From the NCBI GenBank assembly GCA_965227255.1, contig CBDDFS010000004.1, positions 1 to 64,000 of the forward strand: DNA of 64,000 bases, written 5' to 3'. A program made the translations under genes and the position numbers. Origin of the DNA: CBDDFS01 sp965227255. Lineage in GTDB: Bacteria > Bacteroidota > Bacteroidia > Flavobacteriales_E > Vicingaceae. Under the pieces are notes generated by a model. It did no database searches. It was not told the origin of the DNA and saw only the letters and a program-made list of their open reading frames with translations. Position 1 is the stretch's first letter; each line of letters starts with the position of its first letter. Below, in pieces: positions 35,930-45,668 of the stretch.

Positions 35930-35953
35930 AAATTGGAGATTGGATATCGGAAA

Positions 35954-38017
35954 TCATTCCCTTGCTTCTTCTTTTTTCAATTTGGCGAAGTAATTGCCCA
36001 GATCCATGAGAAGAACTTCATTCGAGAAATTACCGGAGCCCAGAAAATCATCCGGCAAGGCAGACTTCACGAATTTCGAAAATTCGAGACTATAGCATTT
36101 GAAATAAACACCATCAATCTCAATGGTCCAGGGTAGATTCCATGCAAAATTTGAATGGTAGTAATGATTCTGAAAGACAATGCTGTCTTTATTACTATTC
36201 ATGATGTTCACGTAGAAATGGTTACTTGTGGTGCTTCGAATTCCTTCAGGGTCATTAATAGCAAGATCCAGCGTAGTGGAGTCAATGTCTTTCAGTCTGG
36301 TGGGGATCGAATAATAAACTTCTTCATAAAACGGACCACGCCAATCGTCATGGTCTTTTTTGCGTTGCTTGACATTGTTATTGAAAGCTTCAATATCTGA
36401 TTTACTTATATTGAAATCTTCTATTGATGGCAGATACATAGGATCCCGGTCAATATTGAACAGGAGGTCCCGTACCTTTTTTTCACTCAGGATTCCATAG
36501 TATTCTTCAAACTCACTGCCCATGCCTTCTCTCCAGGCCTTTGTTATCTCATCTTCATCTTCAATAACTTCAACGGGCATTTTTTCTTTTACCAGGGCCG
36601 TGTCGCCATCAAAAAGATATGTGACATTATCTTTTGTATAATGAAAACAACCACTTGAATATGAGATTATTTCAAATTTTTTAATGTTGTAATCGAAGAA
36701 ATCACCAAAAGGATTTTTTGGTACAAAGACCGAATAGCTATGATCTTTCAGACTATAAGAGTATGAGTATCGATCGCCCGTCCAGATGAGTACAGTGCTG
36801 TCATTAAGTAATTTCAGTTCTCGGACATTAATATCCAATTTCTTCTCTCGAAACCAGGTCTGGCCTTTATCATCACTGATATAAAGATGATCTTTCCAGC
36901 TCGCCCCCCACCAGAGATTTTCGCCTTCTACAACAATTCTTGGCTCAGGTATTGGCTCGTCTTCGGTATAAGGCACGCTTATCTTTTTTACTCCCTCCGA
37001 AAATTCAGCAACACTATAATCCGATAATAAAACATAAAATTTCCCATTGGCAGCTTTGCAATGATTGAATCTTTTTCCTGTTAAATCGCCTACTTCCTTG
37101 AATGTCTGAGGCTCGGTGAATTTCAAAACTTTCATGTCCTTGCCGATACCAAAAATTACATTGTTTCTTTCATCAAGGTCGAAATCAATAAGTTTTTCAG
37201 GAAACTTTTTCCATTTGATGTCGTCAGTTTTAGTGTAGAAAATGTGACCATTTTGGTCAATAACGTAATAATCATTCCAAATTCTAATTTTTTCTATACG
37301 ATCATCTCCATCGTAATCCACTGATTTGTAGGCTTTTTGATCCAGCGGTGTCCGCAACTTTTTAAATGATTTCCAATTGTTTTCAGTTTGATATATGTAA
37401 TTGTGCAAAGCACCGGAAATTCCAACATTCTCAGATATCATATGAATAGAATGCATGCGGCTGCTTCCGTTATAAGGTGTGTTCAAAGTCTTGAAACTTT
37501 GTCCCAAGTCATCAGAAAACAGAATGTTGCCATCAGATCCACCCATCCAGGCATATTTTCCATTCAATATATAGGTATCATAGATCCACTGGGGAGAACC
37601 AAATTTCTTTGGCACCCATGATTTACCACCATCGGTTGTCAAATAATATCCATCCTTAGGTCCATATTGAACTGAGGGGTCTGAAGTAATATACCCGGTT
37701 GCGATAGCGATATCATTGTCGAAAAAAGCGATGCGATCTACGCCTGGTTGTCCAAATGAATACCCGTTTTCGTCTGCAAGATTGTTTTTAAGAGAGGAAT
37801 CTGCATGCCAGAGAGAATTAATGTCTTCAGTGAAATAGAAATAACCCTGATTGCCTGCCAACCAGATTCGTCCGTCGGGTGATATGGAAACCTCTGAAAT
37901 GCGCCCGTCAATATCCAATTCTGCTCTTCGGTCCCTCTTGTCCTCAGTGTCAGTCTGAATAGAGGTAAGTGATAAAAAGCTGAGGCAGAATGCAATCAGC
38001 AATAAAAAACGTGTCAT
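35954..38017 (-). CDS. Exported BNR/YCF48-like beta-propeller protein
   Basis: This 687-residue protein starts at ATG 38017 with a signal peptide (FLLLIAFCLSFLSLTSI). Repeated propeller strands follow in the first 400 residues, with Asp-box-like motifs (YLTTDGGKSWVP, LFSDDLGQSFKTL, YISDDKGQTWFRE), as in sialidase/photosystem-assembly-factor-like proteins. The C-terminal 250 residues have no recognised domain. No sialidase catalytic set or sorting domain was seen. Function is unknown; binding of a surface or extracellular partner is likely. A heptamer repeat array lies upstream, between this gene's start and the next gene. Confidence 0.7.
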   Translation of the reverse strand: MTRFLLLIAFCLSFLSLTSIQTDTEDKRDRRAELDIDGRISEVSISPDGRIWLAGNQGYFYFTEDINSLWHADSSLKNNLADENGYSFGQPGVDRIAFFDNDIAIATGYITSDPSVQYGPKDGYYLTTDGGKSWVPKKFGSPQWIYDTYILNGKYAWMGGSDGNILFSDDLGQSFKTLNTPYNGSSRMHSIHMISENVGISGALHNYIYQTENNWKSFKKLRTPLDQKAYKSVDYDGDDRIEKIRIWNDYYVIDQNGHIFYTKTDDIKWKKFPEKLIDFDLDERNNVIFGIGKDMKVLKFTEPQTFKEVGDLTGKRFNHCKAANGKFYVLLSDYSVAEFSEGVKKISVPYTEDEPIPEPRIVVEGENLWWGASWKDHLYISDDKGQTWFREKKLDINVRELKLLNDSTVLIWTGDRYSYSYSLKDHSYSVFVPKNPFGDFFDYNIKKFEIISYSSGCFHYTKDNVTYLFDGDTALVKEKMPVEVIEDEDEITKAWREGMGSEFEEYYGILSEKKVRDLLFNIDRDPMYLPSIEDFNISKSDIEAFNNNVKQRKKDHDDWRGPFYEEVYYSIPTRLKDIDSTTLDLAINDPEGIRSTTSNHFYVNIMNSNKDSIVFQNHYYHSNFAWNLPWTIEIDGVYFKCYSLEFSKFVKSALPDDFLGSGNFSNEVLLMDLGNYFAKLKKEEARE

Positions 38018-38075
38018 TCCTTAAAGTTAGCAATTATGATGTGATATACTAACGTTGAATGCTTATGGATGTTAT

Positions 38076-38103
38076 TTTGATGTTTGATGTTTGATGTTTG
38101 ATG
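38076..38103. repeat. 7-bp tandem repeat, (TTTGATG)4
   Basis: Four perfect copies of TTTGATG lie 59 bases upstream of the ATG of the BNR-like propeller gene, in its probable promoter region. On the coding strand the unit reads CATCAAA. The copy number could vary by slippage. Confidence 0.9.
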
Positions 38104-38137
38104 TGAAGTGTTAAAGAGAATTTTGAAAAGAGTCAGG

Positions 38138-38881
38138 TTAATTTTTCTCTTTTTCTGCTTTCAAAATCGTTTCGATATTTCTCTTTTCGATTTCGGTGAG
38201 GAAGGTGCTTACATCATTGTACTGCGGATGATACCAGTCCTGCTTCGAGAAGTACGAATGCATTTCACCACCTTCTTTGAATATGTAACCGTATCTGGCG
38301 AAAATTTCATTTCTCATGTATTTAAGATCTTTTGACGTGTATGCTTCGAGATCTTTACTATACAATACCTTCTTGGACGCCTCCGTATGCCAACCCATCA
38401 GGTCAGGTCCATTTTCTTCTGGAAGCATTGGACCATATTCACCTCCTTCATGAAAGGCATGAAAGAAAGGAGGTTTAAGAAGTATGCCGTGACTGATTCC
38501 TTTTTGATGTTCCCGTCTTACGAATTCACCTTGATGATCATCCAACTTGAGTTTATTACCCTCGATATGCACGTTAGAAAATACCCTGAAGGTGTCTGTG
38601 AAGCCTTGACCTTCTTCCCACTTGTAATAACGCATTTGAGCCACGGTGATTTCTCCATCTGAAATGATGCGTAATTCACACTCTGATTCAGAAAATCCGA
38701 ATAAGTAGGCGCCATTGTATTCCTTTACTGTAGCTGCTCTCCAATCTTTCAGCTCATTCTGATCAAATTTCTCGTCAGAAAAGAATTGAGCCACGGATGT
38801 ATTGCCGTAAGTAAGAAAAACAATGAGAAAAAGGGTATAGCTAAATAAACCGGTATGCAAACGAACAAAGGTCAATCGCAT
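38138..38881 (-). CDS. Secreted YARHG-domain protein
   Basis: This 247-residue protein has a signal/anchor segment (TGLFSYTLFLIVFLTYGNTSVA). At the C-terminus is a YARHG domain (KDLKYMRNEIFARYGYIFKEG, then YFSKQDWYHPQ), a cell-envelope module of unknown mechanism. The N-terminal 150 residues are beta-rich and unrecognised. Its start overlaps the end of the upstream 134-residue secreted protein by 10 bases, which shows co-translation. Confidence 0.8.
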   Translation of the reverse strand: MRLTFVRLHTGLFSYTLFLIVFLTYGNTSVAQFFSDEKFDQNELKDWRAATVKEYNGAYLFGFSESECELRIISDGEITVAQMRYYKWEEGQGFTDTFRVFSNVHIEGNKLKLDDHQGEFVRREHQKGISHGILLKPPFFHAFHEGGEYGPMLPEENGPDLMGWHTEASKKVLYSKDLEAYTSKDLKYMRNEIFARYGYIFKEGGEMHSYFSKQDWYHPQYNDVSTFLTEIEKRNIETILKAEKEKN

Positions 38882-39276
38882 CCGTCTGACTTCTCAATCG
38901 TGAGTTCATTCAGCTCCCAGTCGAAAGAACCTGCTTCGAGTTTTTCGTTATTACCTTCTGTGATGAGCCAGCATAATCCCAGTTTCTTACCCTTGGCTTC
39001 TTTGCCGGGTTTGATGCAAACTTCCATTGGTGCACTCTCTTCAACGGCGAATCCATCTTCCATAAAAGCCAGTGTGAATTTGGCCACTACGGCTTCTTCC
39101 TTCGTGTTCAAGAGAAAAATGCAGAGTTCTTTTGGGCCTTCTTCTGCTCGTTTTCCTTTTAGTTCGCTGAATTCATACGTGATCTTAACGCCATCTTTTT
39201 CAATCTTAACCGATCTTTCCTGGGCTAAAAGTTGAAGTGAAAATATGGACAAGCTTAGTATTAACAGGTATTTCAT
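38872..39276 (-). CDS. Small secreted protein of unknown function
   Basis: The start is taken as ATG 39276 (MKYLLILSLSIFSLQLLAQ), which gives a clean signal peptide and 134 residues. An ATG eight codons upstream (39300) would overlap the MOSC gene and spoil the signal peptide. The mature part is a beta-rich domain of about 115 residues with one internal Cys pair region (VCIKPGKEAKGKKLGLCWLI) and a C-terminal SDGCD. No family was recognised. It sits between the MOSC and YARHG genes in a tight three-gene run. Confidence 0.65.
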   Translation of the reverse strand: MKYLLILSLSIFSLQLLAQERSVKIEKDGVKITYEFSELKGKRAEEGPKELCIFLLNTKEEAVVAKFTLAFMEDGFAVEESAPMEVCIKPGKEAKGKKLGLCWLITEGNNEKLEAGSFDWELNELTIEKSDGCD

Positions 39277-39280
39277 TTTA

Positions 39281-39829
39281 TCAAATTTTAAATACGGCAT
39301 CGCCGCTGTTTATCTTTCCTTCTTTCGTGACTCGTGCATTCACCCCTCTGAAGTTGTTTTCCTTGCCATATGCTGAGTTGATGAATTTGAGCGCATCACT
39401 TCCAAATCTTTCTTTGAATTTACCACAACCCGTATGAGGTTGTTCTGTGATCATAAGCTCCGCATCACCGATCTTGAGTTTAGAACCCGGAGGAAGGTTG
39501 TCCGGACTTAGATCAATGTCAATGTATAACTGATCTCCTGCCAGTGCCCATCTCGACTCATCTTTGGCGATCAATTCAATAATACGGGCATTCATAATAT
39601 TTATTTGCATATCGGGGTGAGAAGATCCGTCTTCAGTTCTGCGACTTCCCCTGTATTTCCAGGAATCTCCTTCGAGACCATCTGAAAATGATAGCTCACC
39701 ACTTTGTAAGACCTCTCTTTGATCAATATCGGGTCGTCGGACAATTTGTTTTAGAATACCCTCAGATTTCGGAGAATTAAGAATGTAATTCAGTTTGTCT
39801 TCGAGCTCGGACAGGCTTGCGTGATCCAT
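39281..39829 (-). CDS. MOSC-domain protein
   Basis: This 182-residue cytoplasmic protein has the MOSC fold: QINIMNARIIELIA near 75-88, LAGDQLYIDIDLSPDNLPPG, and the conserved cysteine segment EQPHTGCGKFKERFG near 130-144. MOSC proteins handle sulfur bound to molybdenum cofactors or reduce hydroxylated substrates such as in YiiM. It is the first gene of a three-gene run with two secreted proteins, so a functional link is not obvious. Confidence 0.85.
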   Translation of the reverse strand: MDHASLSELEDKLNYILNSPKSEGILKQIVRRPDIDQREVLQSGELSFSDGLEGDSWKYRGSRRTEDGSSHPDMQINIMNARIIELIAKDESRWALAGDQLYIDIDLSPDNLPPGSKLKIGDAELMITEQPHTGCGKFKERFGSDALKFINSAYGKENNFRGVNARVTKEGKINSGDAVFKI

Positions 39830-39877
39830 AGTTTTGATCTGGGATAGCGAAGATAAAGAATGAAGCTGAATTAGGAA

Positions 39878-40810
39878 TCAGGATTTGAGAAAACGAATAT
39901 TTCTCACATTGGTCTCAGTTTGAATCCTGAGTATGTACATGCCTTTTTGAAGGTCGGAAGGTAATTGGATTCGGCCATCAGATAAGTCAGATCCATTAAA
40001 GCGAATACTCTGTTTGCCATCAATGGACAGTACATCTACAAATTGAATGCTATTCAAATTCTGCATTTCAATTTGAATAAAATCACTTACCGGATTAGGC
40101 CAGATCCTGAAATTCGGTTGAGATTCTACCCAAACAGAATTCGGTTGTTCCTGTTCTTTGTAAATGAAAGTAACCACATTTGAACTACCCTGGCAGAAAT
40201 TATCGAGATTGATGAAATCTATTTGATAAGAGATCGTGTCTGTTTGAGTCAATGTACTGTCTGTAAAGGACATCGGTCCTATAATCATAGGCAAAGTCCG
40301 GATGGAATCCCAATGAGTGGCAGATCGGCTTTTCCTGTTCACGATCATCATCATGTTCTGCGAAACTCCATCATAGTTCCATGACAATTCAACATGATTT
40401 TGCGCATTTATATTATGTGTGAGCAGAATGCTTTGCACCATTTCAGAATTTGGCAATGCATAATTCGTTACAGTATCACAATAACCAACAATTCTGTAAT
40501 AACCGCTCTGCAATTGTGCATTGGCATTCACATGAGTCAATGTTAGCGGGAAGTTCCACTTATTTCCAACAGGCATTGATGCTACTGCGTTGAAAAAGCT
40601 GCCATCGAGACTGTATTCCAGTTCGAATCGATCAATAAACTCGGCCTTGGGATTTGGCCCCATTGTTCCAGGAGAAACTCTTACTTCAACGTCACCATTT
40701 TCCAGAACTTTAACGCACTGAGCCTTTGGCGAATCTAATTTCCAGCATTGGGCTTCGAGACTTTGCACGATAAAAAGGGAGAATAAAACTAGTAATGACC
40801 TGAGCATCAT
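39878..40810 (-). CDS. T9SS type A sorting-domain secreted protein
   Basis: This 310-residue protein has a signal peptide (LLVLFSLFIVQSLEAQ), beta-sandwich (fibronectin-III-like) segments, and a C-terminal T9SS sorting domain from about 232 (FRIWPNPVSDFIQIEM, DLQKGMYILRIQTE, FLKS end). The central part has no enzyme motif. It should be exported through the T9SS to the cell surface. It appears monocistronic. Confidence 0.82.
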   Translation of the reverse strand: MMLRSLLVLFSLFIVQSLEAQCWKLDSPKAQCVKVLENGDVEVRVSPGTMGPNPKAEFIDRFELEYSLDGSFFNAVASMPVGNKWNFPLTLTHVNANAQLQSGYYRIVGYCDTVTNYALPNSEMVQSILLTHNINAQNHVELSWNYDGVSQNMMMIVNRKSRSATHWDSIRTLPMIIGPMSFTDSTLTQTDTISYQIDFINLDNFCQGSSNVVTFIYKEQEQPNSVWVESQPNFRIWPNPVSDFIQIEMQNLNSIQFVDVLSIDGKQSIRFNGSDLSDGRIQLPSDLQKGMYILRIQTETNVRNIRFLKS

Positions 40811-40880
40811 TGTTAAAGGTATCTATTTCTATAACAATACCTATCAAATAAAGTTTCAAAATTGCTCCTGAATATAAAAG

Positions 40881-41447
40881 CTAAAAGCCCTTGAAGTTTC
40901 TTTCGAAGAGGGTATAAATAGCCAGATCGAGATAGGCATCCTTGAAATGGATGAATTCCTTAAGGTGGCCTTCTTTTTCGAAGCCCAGTTTTTCCATAAG
41001 GAAAATTGCCCCTCTGTTTTTAGGATTCACCCTGGCTTCAATGGAATGCAGTTGCATTTCTTTGAATCCGAATTCCACAATGGCACTTACTGCTTCAATA
41101 GCAATATGCTTTCCCCAGAAATCAGAATTTAATTCTCCTCCCAGTTCAGCTCTGTTATTCATATGGTCGATTCTCATTAAACCGCAAGTTCCAACAATCT
41201 CATTTCCATCACGCAGAATTCCGGCCCAGCCAATACCTTGTTTTTCTGAAAAGGCCTTATTCGTTCTTTGAACCAGTTCTTCGGCACTTTCAACATCTGT
41301 CATCGCATCTCTGGCAATAAAGCGATTAACGGCTCTGCTGGACCTCATTTTAAATATTGCCCGTGCATCGTCAATCAATATTTCACGAAGAGTTAGTCGT
41401 GGTGTCTTCAGTATAGGGAAGGTGTCAGATTCAAATACTTGATTCAT
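40881..41447 (-). CDS. GNAT acetyltransferase (RimJ/RimL type)
   Basis: This 188-residue protein has the full GNAT fold of the Acetyltransf_3 group: TPRLTLREI at the N-terminus, GTCGLMRIDHMNNRAELGG, the acetyl-CoA helix region DFWGKHIAIEAVSAIVEFGF, and NPKNRGAIFLMEKLGFEKEG. Members acetylate N-terminal amino groups of ribosomal proteins or small amines; the substrate here is unknown. The ATG overlaps the stop of the upstream lipoprotein gene (4 bases), so they are co-translated. Confidence 0.88.
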   Translation of the reverse strand: MNQVFESDTFPILKTPRLTLREILIDDARAIFKMRSSRAVNRFIARDAMTDVESAEELVQRTNKAFSEKQGIGWAGILRDGNEIVGTCGLMRIDHMNNRAELGGELNSDFWGKHIAIEAVSAIVEFGFKEMQLHSIEARVNPKNRGAIFLMEKLGFEKEGHLKEFIHFKDAYLDLAIYTLFERNFKGF

Positions 41448-42130
41448 TCAATTACAATTTTTTCAAACCGTCCCATTTCTAGCGTGGCAGTGAAGAATCC
41501 CTTTTTTATCAGTTTCTTGAATTCGCCTTTGCTTGGTCTGATGAGATATACGTTATCTTCAATTTTTTCGAAATCCGTGATTTTCTGAAATTCTTCCAGA
41601 CTTCCATCAAAATCCTCCTCTTCTCCCATATCCCCAATCTCTTGAAGTCGACCTGGCATGAATATCTTTAGACTATCATTTTCAAAGCTGAACAGGAAGA
41701 CAGACCAATATGTTTCACCCTTGTCTAGCTCACTCAGAACGTAATAATTCATAGCTTTTTTTAAAACCAATGAATCACGCAATATTTTATAACCTCGAAT
41801 TCTCTTAGTGTAGTGAACGGAATCATTCCTTACCTCAAATTCGATTCCCTTCTTTACAGGAATGTTTTGATCATAGAGCAGGCCGTCTTTTATCTCCAGT
41901 TTCGGACTAATCTTTACCTCGATAAGAGAATATGAATTCTCATAGACGACGGGAAATGAATACTGATTTAACTCTATGCTGAACGTGTCGCCATCCATCA
42001 AATACTGTCCTCGAATCTCTTCCGGAAACATGGCCAGGGATATGGTCTTTGCCGGTTGAGGCTCTTCATAATAGATGGTTGTGCAGGAGGCTGACAGTAA
42101 CAGCAAGGACAGGTATAAAAGAATTCTCAT
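41444..42130 (-). CDS. Lipoprotein of unknown function
   Basis: ATG 42130 gives 228 residues with a strong lipoprotein signal (MRILLYLSLLLLSASC, Cys16). A GTG three codons upstream is less likely. The mature part is a beta-rich domain of Bacteroidota-specific type without recognised homology. Its stop overlaps the start of the GNAT gene. The upstream gene on the same strand, 49 bases away, is a TonB-dependent receptor, so all three may form one transcript. Confidence 0.72.
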   Translation of the reverse strand: MRILLYLSLLLLSASCTTIYYEEPQPAKTISLAMFPEEIRGQYLMDGDTFSIELNQYSFPVVYENSYSLIEVKISPKLEIKDGLLYDQNIPVKKGIEFEVRNDSVHYTKRIRGYKILRDSLVLKKAMNYYVLSELDKGETYWSVFLFSFENDSLKIFMPGRLQEIGDMGEEEDFDGSLEEFQKITDFEKIEDNVYLIRPSKGEFKKLIKKGFFTATLEMGRFEKIVIE

Positions 42131-42179
42131 TTGACTCACGAATGTAAATCAAATACGTCAGCACTAATTCTTTATTGTA

Positions 42180-44594
42180 TTAAAATTCAACGATGACTCC
42201 AACGGTTGGTAGCACGGTACCGTTTTCGTTTCGAATGAAATAGGGGATGTAGAAGTCTGGATCCACAGGATTCTCAATCGGATTGCCAGCTTCATCCCGC
42301 CTCATGTTCAAGATAGGAGCCGTAACGGTTTTGAAGTTGTAGATGTTCTGGATATCCACATAAACATCGAGCCCCCAGTTTTTGAAGAAGTACTTTTTAT
42401 CCACACGAACATCTAATCCGTGTGATACCTGTGTTCTTTCCTGATTTAATCTATTGTAATCAAATACACCTGAACCATTTACGTCCCAAACTTCTCTTCT
42501 CGAAGAAGTGACAACATCATAAGGTGTATACGGCGTTTGTCCGGTAAATCTCCACCTCATTCCCAATTCCCAATTCTTCTTGAATTTCTTTCCCCCTGTC
42601 AAACTTACAATGTGTCCGAAATCCCAGGATGAAGGTACAAAGGCACCATTCTTGTCTTGAAATTCACTGACTACGAATGTGTAGGCAAGAATTCCATAAA
42701 AGCCTTTCTGAAGTTTCTGCTGTAGTAAAAACTCAACTCCATACGACCTTCCGTCAGAAATCGACCTGACAGGTTCGTTCCCGATGACGCCAAAATCTGC
42801 TCCAAGATTTGCAAGTGAAATTGAGTCTGCCAGTAGAAATGGATATTGAGAGTATTCTTTCAGGAATCCTTCAACTCCAATCTTTGTGTAAGACGTGGGA
42901 TAATAAGTAATTCCCGCTACGTAGTGCTGAGCTCGAATGTATTTCAAGCCGAGTTCTTTGTTTAGCAATTCATCATTCTGATCTCTATATCCCAAGGTAG
43001 TGTAAGGAGGTAATTGATAATAGACACCTGTATTTGCGTTAAGACTGAGTTTCTCGTTTACAGAGTAGGAAGCAGAAATTCTTGGTGAAAGTTGATCCAT
43101 CGGATTACTCATCTCGTCATTGTAGTCGGAGAAGTCTGTTCTCAAACCCAGAGAAACTGTAAATCGATTACCAAAGAATGCCTTACTGCTTTGAATGAAA
43201 GCCCCATACTTATTCAAATTCAATTCCGAATCAAAATCAAGCACAACCACATTACCTGCCCTGACGGTTCGGTTGAATGTATTTGTCAAGTAAGTCGCAT
43301 ATTCATAACTCAATCCATAACTGACCTTCCAACCGTTCTTTCGATAATGGTTCTCCAACCTGAATTTGTTCTCAATTTCCTGTGAAGCATAATCCAATAA
43401 AAGATTGTCATCAGAACTTTCGTCATTCTTGTAGTACTTCTCAGCTGTGTTCTTGAGATGATTTCTACTTGCGACAAAGGTCAGGTAAGAATTCTCGAAG
43501 AAATGTTTGTAATTCATACCTACTGCATAATTCCACTGTTCGTTGACAGCCAGGTTGTCGAGAATAAACGTGTTTCTTTCAATGGTTTCTTCATCTGTCA
43601 CTCCTTCATTCACATCCTTATTCAACTCAAATTCATCCAGAGCTCCAAGTCCGATAATTGAGATCTGGTCTTTCGGACTAATGTCCCATTTGTACTTGAA
43701 TTGAGCATCGGTATAGGTTGGTAAGAAGGGCAGTTTAAGTGCGGAGAAAAGGAATTGCAGATAAGACCTGCGCACCGAAACTACAAAGCTCTGATTCTTG
43801 CTGATAGGACCATTTAGCGAGAGGGCAAGATCACTTGATCCAAGAGTAGCTCTTCCAGAGAGTTTTTCCCTGTTTCCTTCAATCATCTTTATCTCCATCA
43901 CAGAAGACAGCGTATTGTAACGATTGGTAGGAAAAGCACCAGTAAATAAGTCAACCTCACGGATAAGGTCTACGTTCAGCATTCCAACAGGACCTCCCGA
44001 TGAACCTTGGGTTGCAAAATGGTTAATGTTAGGAACTTCAATTCCATCAAGGAAAAATCGATTTTCGTTTGGAGCCCCTCCTCTGATGATGATATCATTT
44101 CTGAACGAGATACTTGTGGCAACACCGGGCAAAGACTGAATTACTTTTGAGATATCTCTGTTTCCTCCTGGATTTCGCTGAATTTCTGTTTGATTGATGG
44201 TCTGCATGGAGACCGGACTCTCTTCTGTTTTGTTAAAGGGTGAGGCTTTGATCTCCACCGTTTCGAGTTGCTCCGTACTAGCCTCCAGTCTGATCTCCAA
44301 GTATTTTGGATTTACCGTTGTTGCCTCATATTCGAAGATGATCTTCTTTAAATAACCGACATAAGAAACCGAAATGTTGTACGTTCCCGGTTCAATGTTC
44401 TCCATCAGGAAATTCCCGTCGAAATCGGTTGACACTCCAATGGAAGTGCCTTCTATGGCAACAGAAGCAAAAGGAATGGCTTCATTGCTGGTATTGTCTA
44501 CAACTTTACCCTTAATAATAGCAGTTTGCCCAACACTTACCAGTGGAAGGCATATCAAAATAATCGATACGATTAGTCGTTCTCTTCTCCTCAT
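42180..44594 (-). CDS. TonB-dependent outer-membrane receptor with carboxypeptidase-regulatory-like N-domain
   Basis: ATG 44594 gives 804 residues with a signal peptide (RLIVSIILICLPLVSVGQ). The CarboxypepD_reg-like domain spans about 22-108 (IIKGKVVDNTSNEAIPFASV, TDFDGNFLMENIEPGTY). The plug spans about 120-230 (QSLPGVATSISFRNDIIIRG, FFLDGIEVPNINHF), and the barrel ends in GVIVEF. It is shorter than the 944-residue receptor at 4.5 kb and belongs to a different sub-group (PNENRFFLDGIEV type). Substrate unknown; no SusD. It is divergent from the deacetylase operon at 44.7 kb. Confidence 0.9.
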   Translation of the reverse strand: MRRRERLIVSIILICLPLVSVGQTAIIKGKVVDNTSNEAIPFASVAIEGTSIGVSTDFDGNFLMENIEPGTYNISVSYVGYLKKIIFEYEATTVNPKYLEIRLEASTEQLETVEIKASPFNKTEESPVSMQTINQTEIQRNPGGNRDISKVIQSLPGVATSISFRNDIIIRGGAPNENRFFLDGIEVPNINHFATQGSSGGPVGMLNVDLIREVDLFTGAFPTNRYNTLSSVMEIKMIEGNREKLSGRATLGSSDLALSLNGPISKNQSFVVSVRRSYLQFLFSALKLPFLPTYTDAQFKYKWDISPKDQISIIGLGALDEFELNKDVNEGVTDEETIERNTFILDNLAVNEQWNYAVGMNYKHFFENSYLTFVASRNHLKNTAEKYYKNDESSDDNLLLDYASQEIENKFRLENHYRKNGWKVSYGLSYEYATYLTNTFNRTVRAGNVVVLDFDSELNLNKYGAFIQSSKAFFGNRFTVSLGLRTDFSDYNDEMSNPMDQLSPRISASYSVNEKLSLNANTGVYYQLPPYTTLGYRDQNDELLNKELGLKYIRAQHYVAGITYYPTSYTKIGVEGFLKEYSQYPFLLADSISLANLGADFGVIGNEPVRSISDGRSYGVEFLLQQKLQKGFYGILAYTFVVSEFQDKNGAFVPSSWDFGHIVSLTGGKKFKKNWELGMRWRFTGQTPYTPYDVVTSSRREVWDVNGSGVFDYNRLNQERTQVSHGLDVRVDKKYFFKNWGLDVYVDIQNIYNFKTVTAPILNMRRDEAGNPIENPVDPDFYIPYFIRNENGTVLPTVGVIVEF

Positions 44595-44623
44595 CACCTC
44601 ACATTAACAACCCAAATGCCAAA

Positions 44624-44631
44624 TAGTTTTG
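44624..44631 (+). promoter_or_regulatory. Bacteroidota -7 promoter element before the deacetylase operon
   Basis: TAGTTTTG fully matches TAnnTTTG. It lies in the 100-base divergent region between the TonB receptor and the polysaccharide deacetylase gene, leaving a leader of about 20 bases to GTG 44654 or about 65 bases to ATG 44702. Confidence 0.45.
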
Positions 44632-44701
44632 AATAAATTGGTTCATTTACAAAGTGTCTCTGCGATTGTCGCAAAAGGCAAAAGTACGAGCATTAAGAGA
44701 A

Positions 44702-45667
44702 ATGACTGGAATTAATACACTTATTTCGAAACTGGGACTGAAATTCGTCATTCCGTTCTACCATGCGGTTTCTGATCAGCCGCTCACACATCTAAAGCAT
44801 CTTTACCGACACTTGTCAGTGGATGAATTTCGAGTTCAGCTTGAGTTCCTCCTAAAGCACATTGAATTCTATACTCCGGATGATTTTAGAAGAAATATTC
44901 AGAATCCAAAGACTTCAGATAAAGTTCCGGGACTATTAACATTCGATGATGGTCTGATCGAATGCCAAAATATCATTCGTCCCATATTAAAAGAGTTATC
45001 AATTCCGGCTGTATTTTTTATCAATCCCGGACTTATTGAGAAAGAAGAAATATTTCACCGATACAAGGTTTCTCTCATTCTGGAAGAGGTGGAGAAAGCC
45101 GATGAGATAAAAGAAATTGTGAGCCAGTACAATGAGATTTTCAGCTCTGATCTCAAAGATGAAATGGAGTTTCGTAAGGCTCTTCTTGGATTAGATTATG
45201 GTCAAAAAAATAATATAGATTCATTGTTTAGATCACTTGATTTAAATATCAGATTTACAGATATATACATGGATATTAATATGATTCAGGATCTAATCAC
45301 TGATGGCCATTTTATCGGTGGTCACAGCATGGATCATCCGGAATTTTCTCTATTAACATCAGGTGAAAAGATTAGACAGATCAAAGACAGTTTAGACTAT
45401 GTAGAAATGCACTTTAATCAGAGCATGAAGCTTTTTGCATTTCCGTTCCACGATTATCTGGAAAAGTCTGATTTCTATCAGAAAATGTTCGACGATACGA
45501 ATGTCGATATGAGTTTCGGTACATCTGCCTTCAATAAAGATCCCATTAAGAACAGTTTTCAAAGATTGGATATGGAAATTTCGGTTGACGCTGAGGCGTA
45601 TCTTCGTAAAAAGTTGATGTCTTATCTTGCAAAAAAAAGCCTGGGCCGGCATAAAATGAAACGTTGA
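44702..45667 (+). CDS. Polysaccharide deacetylase-family (NodB-like) protein
   Basis: ATG 44702 gives 321 residues; GTG 44654 would add 16 basic residues. NodB features are IPFYHAVSD at the N-terminus, LLTFDDGLIE (the two Asp of motif 1), VFFINPGL, and GGHSMDHPEFSLL. The usual HSxxH metal motif is reduced to HSMDHP, which keeps both His. It probably removes N- or O-acetyl groups from a glycan or sugar lipid. Two acyltransferase-fold genes follow without gaps (1 base, then overlap), so it is part of a small operon. Confidence 0.8.
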   Translation: MTGINTLISKLGLKFVIPFYHAVSDQPLTHLKHLYRHLSVDEFRVQLEFLLKHIEFYTPDDFRRNIQNPKTSDKVPGLLTFDDGLIECQNIIRPILKELSIPAVFFINPGLIEKEEIFHRYKVSLILEEVEKADEIKEIVSQYNEIFSSDLKDEMEFRKALLGLDYGQKNNIDSLFRSLDLNIRFTDIYMDINMIQDLITDGHFIGGHSMDHPEFSLLTSGEKIRQIKDSLDYVEMHFNQSMKLFAFPFHDYLEKSDFYQKMFDDTNVDMSFGTSAFNKDPIKNSFQRLDMEISVDAEAYLRKKLMSYLAKKSLGRHKMKR

Positions 45668-45668
45668 A

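Noticed and set aside
38872..39300. ATG at 39300 as start of the small secreted protein
   Set aside because: It would overlap the MOSC gene by 20 bases and place eight polar residues before the signal peptide; ATG 39276 is better.
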